Positions 52,918 through 63,603 are shown, counted from the stretch's first letter. The stretch is DNA of 64,000 nucleotides from Waterburya agarophytonicola KI4 (GCF_020640915.1 NZ_JADWDC010000002.1:5832-69831); one strand, 5' to 3'. The notes: generated by a model from the sequence alone, not told the origin. Made by a program: numbers and translations.

Positions 52918-53676
52918 ATGATCGTAAAAATTCTCCTCGCAGACGACCGATACCTCATACAAGAGGGAATCAAAGCAATTTTGCGCGATGAAGCAAAAAT
53001 ACAAATAGTCGGGACAGCCAAAGACGGTCTTGAAGCGATCGCTTTAGCAGAAAAACTCAAGCCCGATATGGTTTTGCTAGATATTGAAATGCCCAAAATG
53101 AATGGGATTGAAGTAACCAAACATATTTGCCAATCTCTCCCCGAAACGAAAATAATTATTCTCTCCAGCCACGATAGCCAAATCTATATTACTCAAGCTT
53201 TGAAGGCTGGCGCGTCGGGTTATTTGTTAAAAGATAGTTTTGTAGAAGATCTTAAACAAGCAATTTATTCTTTGAGTCGCGGTTATTCTTATATCGAAGC
53301 AAAATTACTCAATCAGGCAATAAAAAGAACCACTGCGAATAATATTGTTAATTCTCCCCAAAAAAAAACTTATATTCGTAAATATCGCAAAAATATTTAT
53401 ACTCCTGCCACAGCTTTATCTGACGAACAAAATTCTCCGACCAAAAGCACCACGAATAATAAACCTCATGCTGGCATCAACAAAGCTAGTCTAGCACCTA
53501 TCTTCGATCTATCTGACTCCGATGAAATAGAGACTGTGGAACGACTTACTGCCAGTTTAAAAAGTCCCTCTTTTAAGGCTGCCAAACCAACCCATCGCCC
53601 AAAACGATTTAACAAAAAACTAGCTTGGTTGTTACTGGCGATCGCCAGTACGATCCTCTCCATCATATTTTTTTAA
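52918..53676 (+). CDS. Receiver domain with C-terminal membrane anchor
   Basis: A receiver domain (1-125: Asp pair in LLADDR, phosphoacceptor Asp in MVLLDIEMPKMNG, Lys in YLLKDS) is followed by a 100-residue disordered linker and one membrane helix at the very C-terminus (LAWLLLAIASTILSIIFF). This is the same order (receiver, linker, helix) as the first 245 residues of the receiver/HlyD fusion at 16978-18894, but without the periplasmic adaptor. ATG 52918 is preferred to the TTG three bases upstream. There is no DNA-binding domain. Confidence 0.85.
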   Translation: MIVKILLADDRYLIQEGIKAILRDEAKIQIVGTAKDGLEAIALAEKLKPDMVLLDIEMPKMNGIEVTKHICQSLPETKIIILSSHDSQIYITQALKAGASGYLLKDSFVEDLKQAIYSLSRGYSYIEAKLLNQAIKRTTANNIVNSPQKKTYIRKYRKNIYTPATALSDEQNSPTKSTTNNKPHAGINKASLAPIFDLSDSDEIETVERLTASLKSPSFKAAKPTHRPKRFNKKLAWLLLAIASTILSIIFF

Positions 53677-53903
53677 AATCTTTGATACTCCACAGTTTTT
53701 AGATATAAAGAAATGTGTGTGATGTTTCTCTAACCGAGATCTTGTCTGAGTGAAAGTGTTAAGATGTAAATTGAGAATCAACAGATTATACGATTAAGTT
53801 TTTATCCAGTATCTAAAGGTCTTTTCCGTAAAGTATTGCGCTATTTCTTTCCCAATAATCCAGTCTCTCTAAACACAACACTCACTGAGAAGACAATTAA
53901 AAT

Positions 53904-54188
53904 ATGTCAATTTACGTAGGCAACTTATCTTACGAAGTAAACCAAGATGACTTAAGCGAAGTCTTTGCCGAGTATGGAACTGTTAAACGAGTTCATATTC
54001 CCAGCGATCGCGAAACAGGTCGCGTCCGAGGATTTGCTTTTGTCGAGATGGCATCCGATGCTGAAGAAGATAAAGCGATCGAAACTTTAGATGGTGCGGA
54101 ATGGATGGATCGCGCTTTAAAAGTTAATAAAGCCAAACCCCGCGAAGATAACCGAAGTGGTGGCGGTCGTCGTAACAATCGCTTCTAA
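53904..54188 (+). CDS. rbp: RRM-type RNA-binding protein (Rbp)
   Basis: A 94-residue protein with one RRM: RNP2 IYVGNLSY (3-10) and RNP1 RGFAFVEM (42-49), and a Gly/Arg/Asn-rich C-terminal tail. Cyanobacterial Rbp proteins bind mRNA and many are cold-induced. A 227-bp upstream region could contain a long 5' UTR as in other rbp genes. Confidence 0.94.
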   Translation: MSIYVGNLSYEVNQDDLSEVFAEYGTVKRVHIPSDRETGRVRGFAFVEMASDAEEDKAIETLDGAEWMDRALKVNKAKPREDNRSGGGRRNNRF

Positions 54189-54300
54189 AGTTTTTAATTT
54201 TTAACTAAATTAAGCAATAAATGTCTCTAGAAATTGAGTAGATTGATTCTACACTTCTTTTCTAGGGATATTTTGCTATTAAAATAATTCAAAGGTAGAG

Positions 54301-55032
54301 ATGAAGTTTATTGGCGTTGATTTTGGCTGGACATCTGGGGCTAGTGGATTGTGTTGTCTTATTTTGCAGGGCGATCAATTAAAAATAGAAACCATAACCA
54401 CAGTGTTAGAAATGGATGCCATCCTCGATCGCATAGATGAGTGGATATCCCCCGATGCGCCAGGATTAATAGCTGTAGACGCACCAACCATTATTAATAA
54501 CCAAACAGGGATGCGTTTACCCGACAAGCTGACTCATAAGCATTTTGGACGCTATCATGCAGGATGTTATCCCGCCAATCTCAATCTAGGATTTAGCGAT
54601 CGCACTGTAGGTTTTGGCAATAGTTTAACCGCCAGGAATTTCCATCACGCACCGACAATTCAATCTCAAGAATTAGGAAGATATCAAATAGAAGTATTTC
54701 CTCATCCTGCAACCATAAATCTTTTTGGGTTGAATAAAATCTTAAAGTACAAAAAAGGTAGAATAGCCGAACGAAAAATAGAGTTAAATAAACTGCGTAA
54801 CTATATTATTGATATTTTGCCCAAACTAGAGCCAGCTTTGCAAATCGATCCCTTGGATGAAATACCCGTAATTCCCCATCAAATAACAGGGAAAGAATTA
54901 AAAGCGATCGAAGATAAATTGGATAGTTTAATTTGTGCCTATGTTGCTGCTCATTGGTGGTATTGGGGAGAAGCAAAAAACATGGTGTTGGGGAATATTG
55001 ACAGTGGATATATTGTAATTCCCCAAAAATAG
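54301..55032 (+). CDS. DUF429 family protein
   Basis: The 243-residue product begins MKFIGVDFGWTSGASGLCCL and has LIAVDAPTIINNQTGMR and RYHAGCYPANL, then VFPHPATINLFGL, as expected for DUF429, an RNase H-like fold predicted to be a nuclease. The last Asp-containing part, DSLICAYVAAHWW, is also typical. The biochemical role has not been firmly established. Convergent to thiO-thiG (3-bp gap). Confidence 0.88.
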   Translation: MKFIGVDFGWTSGASGLCCLILQGDQLKIETITTVLEMDAILDRIDEWISPDAPGLIAVDAPTIINNQTGMRLPDKLTHKHFGRYHAGCYPANLNLGFSDRTVGFGNSLTARNFHHAPTIQSQELGRYQIEVFPHPATINLFGLNKILKYKKGRIAERKIELNKLRNYIIDILPKLEPALQIDPLDEIPVIPHQITGKELKAIEDKLDSLICAYVAAHWWYWGEAKNMVLGNIDSGYIVIPQK

Positions 55033-55035
55033 AAA

Positions 55036-57033
55036 TTAACTAATTGTTCCAGTAAGAGGAGAACTCGCCGCAGCATATTGTTTGATAGGAATTCTGCCAG
55101 AAAGATAAGCAAGCCTTCCTGCTTCTGCTGCCAAACCCATTGCCCTAGCCATAGCTACGGGATTGTGGGCTAAAGCGATCGCACTATTAACTAGCAGTGC
55201 ATCCGCCCCCATTTCCATCCCCAAAGCTGCTTCACTAGGAGTACCAATACCAGCATCGACGACTACAGGAACATTCGCTTCTTCAATGATAATGCTAATA
55301 TTGGCTGCATTATTGATTCCCTGTCCAGATCCAATCGGCGAACCTAAGGGCATTACTGTAGCACACCCTGCTTCTTCCAAACGCTTTGCCAGGAGAGGAT
55401 CAGCGTTGATATAAGGCAAGACCGCAAAACCTTCTTTAACTAGCTTTTCTGCTGCTTCCAATGTACCAATAGGATCGGGAAGCAAATACTTCGCATCGGG
55501 AATCACTTCTAGCTTAATAAAATTGTTGTCTTCTTGTCCCAGCAACTTCGCCATCTCTCGACCCAAACGAGCCACCCGAATTGCTTCTTCCGCAGTTTTA
55601 CAGCCTGCGGTGTTGGGTAGCATCCAAATTTTACTCCAGTCTAGTGCTTCGGCTAACCCTTCGTGTCCAGGGGCTTTGGTTTGTACTCTTCTAACTGCTA
55701 CGGTAACGATTTCGCAACCACTTGCTGCTACACTCTGCTGCATGGCTTCCATACTGGGATATTTCCCCGTCCCTGTCATGAGGCGAGAATTAAATGTCTT
55801 TCCTGCAATAGTTAATTTATCCGTATCTTCAATAATTAGTTCATTACTAAACACAGAAGTAGAGGAGGCGGGTAGGGGTGCGGGGGGATTGGATTCTATT
55901 TGAAGAGGAAGTTTAGGCGCGCTACTGCTACTACTAATAGATGTCATATTGCTTGATTGATAAAAACGTTGATAGCTAAATTCTTTTAGCAGGGGGTCGG
56001 ATTCTTGTTCTAGAATTAAATCTGCGATTAAAGCAGCGGTTATCGGAGCGAGGAGAATACCATTGCGATGGTGTCCTGTCGCTAAAAAGAGATTGTCGCA
56101 AGCACCACGACCGAGGATGGGTAACTCATCGGGAGTACCTGGACGAAAACCCCACCATAATTCTTCAATTTGCCAATCTGCCACCGCAGGATATAGTTCG
56201 GTAGCTTTTTGCAATAGATTTTGAATTCCTTGGGGAGTATTAAAAGGAGTCCAATCGACTTCTTCTACTGTCGCGCCAACTACTAATTTGCCGTCTTGTC
56301 GGGGAACGAGATAGATATTGTCGCCAAATAAAACTCTTTGTAAAGGGAATGGTTGGTGAAGTTTTTGGGGCATCCTCAAAGATAGCATTTGTCCCTTGAC
56401 TGGACGTACTGGTAAGGGCTGGAGTTGACCAGACCAAGAACCCGCAGCCAAGACATATTGTTCTGCTTGGAGTAAGCCAACACTAGTTAAAACTCCGTTG
56501 ACTTTACCTTGTTTTTGCTGGATGGCTTTGACATTGACTCCTTCTTGAATTTCTACTCCCAAAGTTTGAGCGGCTTGCAAGAGCGATCGCATTAAACAAC
56601 GATTATCAACTTGTCCGTCTTCGGGATACCACCAACCACCAACTACGCGATCGCTCAATCCAGGTTCGTATTGCTCGATCGCCTGTCGATCCAGCCACAC
56701 CGCACTGTCATCTTCCACAATCGATTGAGGCCTCCTATATACAGGAGCGAGAATACCACAGGGTAAATAGCCCGTATCTACTCCCGTTAATTCTTCTAGC
56801 TTTTGCGTCCATTCTGGATACAGCCAACGCGATCGCAGACACAATTCTAACATTGCTTGGGAGGTCAACTTTTCCGCCATCGGTGCTAGCATTCCTGCTG
56901 CTGCATTTGCCGCAGCCTCAACAAAATCCTTGCTAATGACGGTAACTTTTGCTCCATGACGTTTTAGTTCAATGGCGATCGCCAGTCCCATTACGCCACC
57001 ACCAACAATCAGAATATCTCTTGTTGTTTTCAT
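55036..57033 (-). CDS. thiO-thiG: Bifunctional glycine oxidase ThiO / thiazole synthase ThiG
   Basis: The 665-residue fusion supplies dehydroglycine (ThiO, FAD-dependent) and forms the thiazole phosphate of thiamine (ThiG). The N-terminal half (about 1-365) has [17 protein letters not shown] for FAD and ends with [12 protein letters not shown] linker rich in Ser/Pro follows. ThiG (about 400-660) has [11 protein letters not shown], the Schiff-base Lys in FIKLEVIPD, and [15 protein letters not shown]. This fusion is typical of cyanobacteria. The ThiS sulfur carrier is not in the window. Confidence 0.95.
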   Translation of the reverse strand: MKTTRDILIVGGGVMGLAIAIELKRHGAKVTVISKDFVEAAANAAAGMLAPMAEKLTSQAMLELCLRSRWLYPEWTQKLEELTGVDTGYLPCGILAPVYRRPQSIVEDDSAVWLDRQAIEQYEPGLSDRVVGGWWYPEDGQVDNRCLMRSLLQAAQTLGVEIQEGVNVKAIQQKQGKVNGVLTSVGLLQAEQYVLAAGSWSGQLQPLPVRPVKGQMLSLRMPQKLHQPFPLQRVLFGDNIYLVPRQDGKLVVGATVEEVDWTPFNTPQGIQNLLQKATELYPAVADWQIEELWWGFRPGTPDELPILGRGACDNLFLATGHHRNGILLAPITAALIADLILEQESDPLLKEFSYQRFYQSSNMTSISSSSSAPKLPLQIESNPPAPLPASSTSVFSNELIIEDTDKLTIAGKTFNSRLMTGTGKYPSMEAMQQSVAASGCEIVTVAVRRVQTKAPGHEGLAEALDWSKIWMLPNTAGCKTAEEAIRVARLGREMAKLLGQEDNNFIKLEVIPDAKYLLPDPIGTLEAAEKLVKEGFAVLPYINADPLLAKRLEEAGCATVMPLGSPIGSGQGINNAANISIIIEEANVPVVVDAGIGTPSEAALGMEMGADALLVNSAIALAHNPVAMARAMGLAAEAGRLAYLSGRIPIKQYAAASSPLTGTIS

Positions 57034-57364
57034 ACTCTTTTAATTGACCCCCAACCCTATAACTTTAACGTGAAATTCCGAGAATAATCTTTCAGGTTAA
57101 ATCACATCACAAAACATCACGACAATTAATTAAGCTTCAAAAACAACTCTCAGATTGCCCCATTTTTTGGCAACTCGGCGGAAATATAAGGTTGGTGTCA
57201 TACGGTGCAACCTCAAAAAAGTGTGATTATTTATACCATTTTTTGTTCTGACTTATAAGAAATTCGATCTTCTTCGTTAGCTATATTCTATTTATAGTGG
57301 TTAAATTACTTGTGCTGAATTTTAGAAGTACTTTTGTTTGATAGCTGTATTGTTAGCTTGCAAG
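57034..57364. other. Intergenic region between dnaE-N and thiO-thiG
   Basis: On the minus strand it contains GGGGCAATCTGAGAG and, about 60 nt later, AACCTGA, both reminiscent of a thi-box riboswitch. The stem that should close after CTGAGA (a CCC partner) is missing. It also holds a 6-bp hairpin, AGGTTG...CAACCT, at 57190-57213. I do not call a riboswitch. Confidence 0.3.
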
Positions 57365-60073
57365 CTAAAGCAGTAATTCTACTACTTTTAATTCATTTGG
57401 TTCTAATTCCAATAAGTCCAAACCATTTTCAAAGATTTCATCAATGGGTAACATTTTAGCCTCAGAAGTCATAAATTTATGGTCTTTAGTAGCTTTAATG
57501 ATTGCACCATTATCCAAAGTATATTCAAAGACTTCTTGTTTTCCGCGATCGTGCCATTGTGCGATAGGCTGAGTATAAACAAAGCCATTTTTATCTACAG
57601 TATAAATATTACATTTAATTTGTTCTTCAACTATTTTACCTATTGGCAACGCACCATATTCAACAGTTAAAACTTTAGTATCGTAACTCAAACAATACTC
57701 AGCAAACAATACCATTTTGTCAAAGAGTTCATTAGCTACTTGTTTAGTAACTCCATTTTTAGCCGAACCATCCATGAATTTTTCACGGTGTTTTTCCATT
57801 TCAGCTAATTTTTTTTTGCCCATACATCTTCTTAGAAGATCTGCTTCACCCAAAGAATAACCAGCCAACTCTTGAGCAATTTTCATGATTTGCTCTTGAT
57901 AAACAATTACCCCATAGGTTTCCTTAAGGATGGGTTCTAATATAGGATGCTCGTAACTAACTTCTTCTCTACCGTGCTTGCGATCGATAAAAATAGGAAT
58001 TAGTCCTGCATCTAAAGGGCCAGGACGATACAATGCAGAGATAGAGGAAATATCTTCAATACCTGAAGGTTTCAAGTCTCTAGTAATCTGTTTCATCCCA
58101 TCAGATTCTAACTGAAAGATTCCCTCTAAATTTCCCGCACGGAATAGTTTATGGGTTTCTTGAATATCAGCAGGTAGTTTTTTTTGTTTCCCCTTGGCAA
58201 TAATTTCTAAGGCTTTCTTTTCATCTAAAGGTATCTGATCTAAATCTAAAGTTACTCCTTTAGTTTTCTGCACTAAATCAGCAGCACGTTGAATAGTCGT
58301 CAGATTTTTTAAACCCAAAAAGTCCATTTTTAATAAACCCATCGCCTCAACATCTTCCATATAATATTGAGTAATTACTGACCCATCATTGTTCTTTTGT
58401 AGGGGAACAATTTCATCTAACGGTTGAGAAGATATAACTACCCCCGCAGCATGAACCCCAAAGGTTTTATTTGTACCTTCAATACGGATCGCCATATCAA
58501 CCCAATTACGGACTTTGACCTCGCCTATTTCTTCTTTATTAATGTCATAAATGGGGACGCTTTCGTTTTCGTATGCTTGTTTAAAAGCAGGTTCGGGAGT
58601 CTTTTCCGAAATCATGACGTTGAGTTTGGTAGGTTTACCCCGCACTACGGGAATCATCTTGGCAATGCGATTTTGATCGCCAAAGTCAATACCCAATACC
58701 CTCCCAACATCTTTTAATACCGCCTTGGAAGTCATGCGGTTGAAAGTAATAATTTGAGCTACGTTAGCCTCGCCATACTTTTCTGTAACATACTTAATCA
58801 TGTCTGCACGGCGATCTGGACAAAAATCAGTATCCACATCAGGCATAGATTTCCGTTCGGGATTGAGAAAACGCTCGAATAGTAAGCCGTGATGAATCGG
58901 ATCGATATTAGTAATCTTAAGGCAATACGCCACCAAAGAACCCGCCGCAGATCCCCTTCCTGGCCCCACTGGGATATCATTATCTCTAGCATATTTAATA
59001 TAGTCCCACACTACCAAAAAGTAGGTAGAAAAGCCCTTTTCCTGCATTACCTGAAGTTCTACCTCCAGCCTGTGCATATATTCAGCAGGAACTTCAGTAT
59101 GGTTGCGACACTTCAGTCTTTCGAGTAAGCCTTGGCGGGTAACTTCTTCAAGATAACTATCCGCGGTATGCCCCATAGGAACAGGATAGTCAGGAATACG
59201 GGGTTCGCCTAAAATATTGTAAGCCTGGACTTTATCCGCCACTTCTACGGTAGTCGCGATCGCACTTTCAATGACATCATCCTCTAAATGATCGCGAAAT
59301 AGCAACCTCATTTCATCCGCAGACTTAAGATACTCCGTACCGCTATAGCGCAGTCTTTTGTCATCGGTAATGCGCTTTTGCGTCAGGATGCAAAGCAAAG
59401 CATCGTGGGCTTCTACGTCATAACAAGATATAAAGTGGGAATCATTAGTAGCAATAACTTTAATACCCAGCTTATTGGCAATATTTACAATGGCGACATT
59501 CACCATCCGATCTTCTGGCGATCCGTGATCTTGAATCTCTAAATAATAATCTTCGCCAAATAAATTTTGATACCACTTGGCTACCTTCTCAGCAAGTTCT
59601 AAATCATTTTTTAAAATTGCTTGGGGTACTTCTCCTCCCAAACAAGCACTAGTGACAATCAATCCTTCATGATATTTCTCTAACAGTTCTTTATTAATGC
59701 AAGGACGAGCAAAAATACCGCTACCTTGATAACCTTTGAGGTGGGAAATCGTGGTTAGCTTAACTAAATTCTTATAACCTTGAGTATTCTTGGCTAATAC
59801 TACCTGGTGATACTTGCGATGCCTTCTTTTCTTTTCGGTAATATTGACTTCAATATCGCCATTAATAACGTACATCTCGTTACCGATAATTGGCTTAATG
59901 CCCTTGTTACGACAAACTTTAATCAATTCGATCGCACCATACATTACCCCGTGATCCGTTAGAGCGATCGCTGGCATATCTAATTCCAAACAGCGATCGA
60001 TTAACTGGGGTATCTGGGATGCACCATCAAGCAAGCTATAGTCGCTATGGATATGTAAGCCAACAAAAGACAT
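57365..60073 (-). CDS. dnaE-n: DNA polymerase III alpha subunit, N-terminal part with split intein
   Basis: The 902-residue product starts with the PHP domain ([20 protein letters not shown]) and contains the polymerase palm ([14 protein letters not shown], catalytic Asp) and fingers up to KMVLFAEY at about residue 793. There it joins the N-half of the DnaE split intein. The C-terminal half of DnaE with the intein C-half is encoded elsewhere in the genome, and the two are spliced in trans to the active replicative polymerase. This arrangement is diagnostic for cyanobacteria. Confidence 0.96.
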   Translation of the reverse strand: MSFVGLHIHSDYSLLDGASQIPQLIDRCLELDMPAIALTDHGVMYGAIELIKVCRNKGIKPIIGNEMYVINGDIEVNITEKKRRHRKYHQVVLAKNTQGYKNLVKLTTISHLKGYQGSGIFARPCINKELLEKYHEGLIVTSACLGGEVPQAILKNDLELAEKVAKWYQNLFGEDYYLEIQDHGSPEDRMVNVAIVNIANKLGIKVIATNDSHFISCYDVEAHDALLCILTQKRITDDKRLRYSGTEYLKSADEMRLLFRDHLEDDVIESAIATTVEVADKVQAYNILGEPRIPDYPVPMGHTADSYLEEVTRQGLLERLKCRNHTEVPAEYMHRLEVELQVMQEKGFSTYFLVVWDYIKYARDNDIPVGPGRGSAAGSLVAYCLKITNIDPIHHGLLFERFLNPERKSMPDVDTDFCPDRRADMIKYVTEKYGEANVAQIITFNRMTSKAVLKDVGRVLGIDFGDQNRIAKMIPVVRGKPTKLNVMISEKTPEPAFKQAYENESVPIYDINKEEIGEVKVRNWVDMAIRIEGTNKTFGVHAAGVVISSQPLDEIVPLQKNNDGSVITQYYMEDVEAMGLLKMDFLGLKNLTTIQRAADLVQKTKGVTLDLDQIPLDEKKALEIIAKGKQKKLPADIQETHKLFRAGNLEGIFQLESDGMKQITRDLKPSGIEDISSISALYRPGPLDAGLIPIFIDRKHGREEVSYEHPILEPILKETYGVIVYQEQIMKIAQELAGYSLGEADLLRRCMGKKKLAEMEKHREKFMDGSAKNGVTKQVANELFDKMVLFAEYCLSYDTKVLTVEYGALPIGKIVEEQIKCNIYTVDKNGFVYTQPIAQWHDRGKQEVFEYTLDNGAIIKATKDHKFMTSEAKMLPIDEIFENGLDLLELEPNELKVVELLL
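57368..57694 (-). other. DnaE split-intein N-half
   Basis: A 109-residue segment starting with the catalytic Cys ([20 protein letters not shown]) and containing [11 protein letters not shown] and [20 protein letters not shown], close to the well-known cyanobacterial DnaE inteins; the block B TxxH is present as TKDH. The end ([14 protein letters not shown]) is a few residues longer than the 102-residue Nostoc version. Confidence 0.94.
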
Positions 60074-60343
60074 AGATCGTTAATTAGGAACTAGTAAGCA
60101 GATATTAATTATCAACGATTTACTCTATTTGTGGGGATGGAGAGTAAGAATATTTAAGATTTAGAGAGTAGATCGGATAGGGCGATCGCCTTACCTTATC
60201 TTAAAATAGAGGAAGAAGAACTAAGGCAGGCATATCGAGAACAAAATCAAGATCCTGAGTTTTAGAGATCGCTCTGAACAAGTATAGGGCGATCTGACAA
60301 TTAACTGGACATATAATAGATAAAAGAGATTCGAGTAAAGAAA

Positions 60344-60925
60344 ATGGAAGCAATTTCCGTACCCAAGGGATTTAAGGTAACTCCAGAACAATTCGATCGC
60401 CTAGCTGATATCGAGCAAACAGCACGGATGGAGTTAACCAAAGATGGAGAATTAATCGTCATGAGTCCTACTGGTGGTGAAGCAGGTAGAAAAAATTTTA
60501 ATTTGTATTTAGATTTGGGCAATTGGAATCGCCAAAAGAAACTCGGCGAGGCTTTTGATTCTTCGACTATATTTGTTTTACCTAATGGTGCCAGAAGAAG
60601 CCCAGATGTAAGTTGGATTAAATTAGATAGATGGAATAATCTTACTTTGAAAGAGAAACAAGGTTTTCCTCCTCTTCCCCCTGATTTTGTTATCGAACTA
60701 GTTAGCCCAAGCGATCTCAAGAATCAAAGATACGAAGATTTACAGGCGAAGATGCAAGAATACTTAGATAATGGCGTTCGACTCGGTTGGTTAATCGAAC
60801 CAGCAGCAAAAACAGTTGAAATTTATCGTCTAGACAAACAAGTAGAAGTTTTAAATCATCCCAAAACGCTATCAGGGGAAAGTTTACTGCCTGGATTTGT
60901 TTTAGATTTAAAAGAAATTTTTTAA
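60344..60925 (+). CDS. Uma2 family (DUF820) putative endonuclease
   Basis: The 193-residue product has the Uma2 layout: MSPTGGEAGRKNFNLYLDLG, the catalytic ARRSPDVSWIKLDRW and FVIELVSPSDLKNQRYEDLQAKM, then GVRLGWLIEP and a C-terminal LPGFVLDLKEIF. The SPDVS...ELVSPSD pair is a PD-(D/E)XK nuclease motif. Cyanobacteria have dozens of copies; their function is unknown and links with mobile DNA are suspected. Confidence 0.9.
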   Translation: MEAISVPKGFKVTPEQFDRLADIEQTARMELTKDGELIVMSPTGGEAGRKNFNLYLDLGNWNRQKKLGEAFDSSTIFVLPNGARRSPDVSWIKLDRWNNLTLKEKQGFPPLPPDFVIELVSPSDLKNQRYEDLQAKMQEYLDNGVRLGWLIEPAAKTVEIYRLDKQVEVLNHPKTLSGESLLPGFVLDLKEIF

Positions 60926-61563
60926 ACAGAAAGCTATAAACCTATTATTATAGAAGGGTGAAACTCTACAATTTTCCACCATCGATGCAGGGCGAAAATT
61001 TTTTAATTTCAGGGATTGACTGGCGATCGCCTTTTTTGTTAAAATTATTTTTATAATGGGAATAGTTGCGCCTACGTTTCTGAGTCACCACTCCCATTAT
61101 GAAGCTTATTTTTTAATTAAATCACGTTTTGCGATCGCCAGTCAAGATTTTAGGCGATTTTTTTTTGATGTTTTTTGATAATACGCTCTAATTCTCTAAT
61201 TGTTTATTCCTTAAACATATATAGGTAAAGAGATCGCCTTTTTTTCGTTAATACAGCAACGGATTCAATCTCCTCTCCTCAACTCGGACTTATAGAGAAG
61301 TAATTACGCGACTTTTCATTAATCAACTCAAAACACTACTTAATATGTCTCTTCCAGAATCAAGAGAATAGAAGGAAGAAAAAACACAATAAAATGCGAT
61401 CCAAATCACAGCCAAAACCCTATTAATTACTAGCAAAAAAGCAGAAAAAAACTTTTTTAATGATGATATGTTTTGTCGATCGTTAGGGTAATTTCTAAAT
61501 AGGAAAGAAAAACCTAAAACAAACACACAAAACACAAACACTTATTAACTGAAGGATATAAAC
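60926..61563. other. Intergenic region upstream of pilA, 638 bp
   Basis: Holds a nested inverted repeat (61016-61145) and a T-run (GGCGATTTTTTTTT near 61153-61165), then an AT-rich stretch which should contain the pilin promoter and a long 5' UTR with ribosome binding site AAGGA before 61564. No protein gene was found; short frames lack starts. Confidence 0.5.
61016..61145. repeat. Nested inverted repeat with HIP1 in the outer arms
   Basis: Outer arms TTGACTGGCGATCGC (61016-61030) and GCGATCGCCAGTCAA (61131-61145) are perfect; inner arms ATAATGGGA (61052-61060) and TCCCATTAT (61092-61100) are perfect too. A transcript could fold into a 130-nt structure. It could be a MITE-like element, a structured RNA or a terminator for the Uma2 gene (T-run just behind). 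Confidence 0.7.
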
Positions 61564-62085
61564 ATGAATAACGTATTTACTGCTAAATTACTACAAAACT
61601 TAAATAATAAAAAAGGTAACAAAGGTTTTACATTAATCGAACTACTAGTTGTTGTAATCATCATCGGTGTTCTTGCTGCTGTTGCTCTACCTAACCTCTT
61701 GTCTCAAGTAGGTAAAGCTCGTGAAACAGAAGGTAAAAATGGTGTTGGTACAATCAACCGTGCTCAACAAGGTTTCCACTTTGAAAGAAGAGTATTTAAT
61801 AACGGTGCTGACGTAACTCTTGCTAACAATCCTCTAGGAGTAGTAATCAACCCTGACTTCTATGCTTTTACTGTAGCAGGTAACGCAGGTATAGATGCTA
61901 CAGTAACTGCAATTGATGCTGCTGCTGCTGCCAACGGTACCAGAAACTATGGAGGCGGAATAGGTTTTGACGCTGGTGCTTACAGTACTGCCATCTGTCA
62001 ATCTGACGCTGTGGGTGGAGCAGCTACTGCCGATGTCGCTGCCCCCGCTGCTGTTGTCTGTGGTGCTGGTACAGAGTTAAATTAG
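61564..62085 (+). CDS. Type IV pilin (PilA-like), major type
   Basis: The 173-residue prepilin has a 21-residue basic leader ending in Gly, then FTLIELLVVVIIIGVLAAVA, the class III pilin signal for PilD. The mature part keeps KARETEGKNGVGTINRAQQG, as in cyanobacterial PilA, an Ala/Gly/Asp-rich variable body, and two Cys near the end (AICQ...VVCGAGTELN) for a disulfide. The ribosome binding site AAGGA is good and a strong terminator follows, so it is a highly expressed single gene. Confidence 0.94.
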   Translation: MNNVFTAKLLQNLNNKKGNKGFTLIELLVVVIIIGVLAAVALPNLLSQVGKARETEGKNGVGTINRAQQGFHFERRVFNNGADVTLANNPLGVVINPDFYAFTVAGNAGIDATVTAIDAAAAANGTRNYGGGIGFDAGAYSTAICQSDAVGGAATADVAAPAAVVCGAGTELN

Positions 62086-62112
62086 ACTTCCATTATCAAT
62101 TTTATTTGACTT

Positions 62113-62141
62113 AAAAAACAGGCAGATTCTGCCTGTTTTTT
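62113..62141 (+). terminator. Strong terminator of the first pilin gene
   Basis: ACAGGCAG (62118-62125), loop ATT, CTGCCTGT (62129-62136), then T5-6, with flanking A/T pairs extending the stem. It lies about 30 bp behind the pilin stop. Confidence 0.9.
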
Positions 62142-62210
62142 ACTTTATATTAGACTCTTAATATAAATCGTATTTTAATCAAAAAGCATAATTACTTACT
62201 AATTAGAATC

Positions 62211-62717
62211 ATGAATAATCAATGGATTAATTTTTTAATCAATCGCCATAAAAACAAATTTAATGAAGGATTTACCTTAATTGAATTATTAGTAACAATC
62301 ATAATTATTGGTGTACTTTCTGCTATTGCTTTACCCAGTTTTTTGAGTCAAGTAGGCAAAGCTAGAGAATCAGAAGCCAAGAACAATTTAGGGACATTAA
62401 GTCGCGCTCAACAAGGATATCATTTTGAAAATCAAGTTTTTGCCGATAGCTTAAACAGACTGGCATCGAATACAATCTTTGAGTCAGAATATTACAATTA
62501 CCCAAATGCCGATGTGGCTAATAATAACATCTTGACCCAGAGGGCAGTTTCTATCGATTCCAATTCTAATCGAACTAGAGACTATGCTCTAGGAGTTTAT
62601 TTTAATGCAGGTAGCTACACATCGAAAATATGTGAATCTAGTGCAGTAGGACAAACTGTAGAAGCTCCTACTATAGCTACCGATCCTTGTACCAATGGAG
62701 GCATAGAACTCAACTAA
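62211..62717 (+). CDS. Type IV pilin (PilA-like), second copy
   Basis: The 168-residue prepilin has a 19-residue leader ending in Gly and FTLIELLVTIIIIGVLSAIA, then KARESEAKNNLGTLSRAQQG. The N-terminal half is close to the first pilin; the C-terminal half is quite different and has its own Cys pair (KICES...DPCTNGGIELN). It is a diverged tandem duplicate, possibly a minor pilin. The terminator between the genes suggests separate expression. Confidence 0.93.
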   Translation: MNNQWINFLINRHKNKFNEGFTLIELLVTIIIIGVLSAIALPSFLSQVGKARESEAKNNLGTLSRAQQGYHFENQVFADSLNRLASNTIFESEYYNYPNADVANNNILTQRAVSIDSNSNRTRDYALGVYFNAGSYTSKICESSAVGQTVEAPTIATDPCTNGGIELN

Positions 62718-62750
62718 CTAACAAATATTAATAGATGTACTGAAAAACTT

Positions 62751-63545
62751 ATGTTGAATAAAATCAGACAAAACAGTAAGTCAATGTTTGCTTGCTTAGG
62801 ATTAGTTTTGAGTACTGGTAGTTTAGTAAATTTACAATTGAAAGAATTATCACAAAAGTTCTCAGTTCAAAGTATAGAAACCTACAGCAAACAAGAAAAT
62901 CAGCAAAAGACATTAGTCAATTTTCAGAAAAATCTGCCAACTTTTGGTTTTGATAACCTATTGGCAGATTTAAATTATCTACAATTTATTCAATATTTTG
63001 GGGATACAGAAGCGCGAAATATGACAGGATACTCTCTAGTGACTGATTATTTTGAACTTTTGGTCAGTCAAGATCCTCGCTTTACCAACGCTTATTTATC
63101 TCTTTCAACAGCTAACTCTTTGTTCGCTGCTCAACCAGAAAAAACAGTCGAATTACTAGATCGAGTATTAGAATCCTCATCTCCTAATTTACCAGGATAT
63201 CCATTTTTCTTGTGGACTTATAAAGCCACGGATGAAATATTGTTTTTAGGAGATTTGGAAGCAGCTAAAAATTCATATTTAATGGCTGCAAATTGGGCGA
63301 GTAAACGAAATGACGATCTTGGAAATGAATTGTCTGATCGATTTATCACTACTGCTAAATTTTTAGCTAGTAATCCAGATAGTACTGAAGCAAGAGTTGG
63401 CGCATGGTCAACATTATTAAATCAAGCTCAAGATTCCAAAACACAGCAATACGTAATCGAACAGCTTGAAAAACTAGGAGCTGAAGTTAATATTACTCCC
63501 GATGGTAGATTGGAAGTAAGACCACCTGAATCTGATCGCGCCTAG
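62751..63545 (+). CDS. TPR-like protein in the pilin operon
   Basis: The 264-residue protein follows the second pilin by 33 bp. A hydrophobic segment (about 12-28, MFACLGLVLSTGSLVNL) may be a signal or anchor. The body has helix pairs typical of TPR (FTNAYLSLSTANSLFAAQPEKTVELLDRVLESS in parts, LEAAKNSYLMAANWAS). The C-terminus is Pro/Asp-rich. I know no exact function; location suggests pilus assembly or secretion. Confidence 0.8.
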   Translation: MLNKIRQNSKSMFACLGLVLSTGSLVNLQLKELSQKFSVQSIETYSKQENQQKTLVNFQKNLPTFGFDNLLADLNYLQFIQYFGDTEARNMTGYSLVTDYFELLVSQDPRFTNAYLSLSTANSLFAAQPEKTVELLDRVLESSSPNLPGYPFFLWTYKATDEILFLGDLEAAKNSYLMAANWASKRNDDLGNELSDRFITTAKFLASNPDSTEARVGAWSTLLNQAQDSKTQQYVIEQLEKLGAEVNITPDGRLEVRPPESDRA

Positions 63546-63603
63546 AATTATATTTATGACCTCTTCGCCCTTACGATTAAATTGCACCACCATAATTATG
63601 TAA

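Noticed and set aside
57034-57240. TPP riboswitch-like CTGAGA and AACCTGA upstream of thiO-thiG
   Set aside because: The P2 partner after CTGAGA and the regular P4/P5 pairing are missing. A covariance-model search would decide; a significant hit would reverse this.
60150-60265. Short frame ending LRQAYREQNQDPEF
   Set aside because: It may be the remnant of an antitoxin-like gene upstream of the Uma2 gene, but it has no start and is too short to support.
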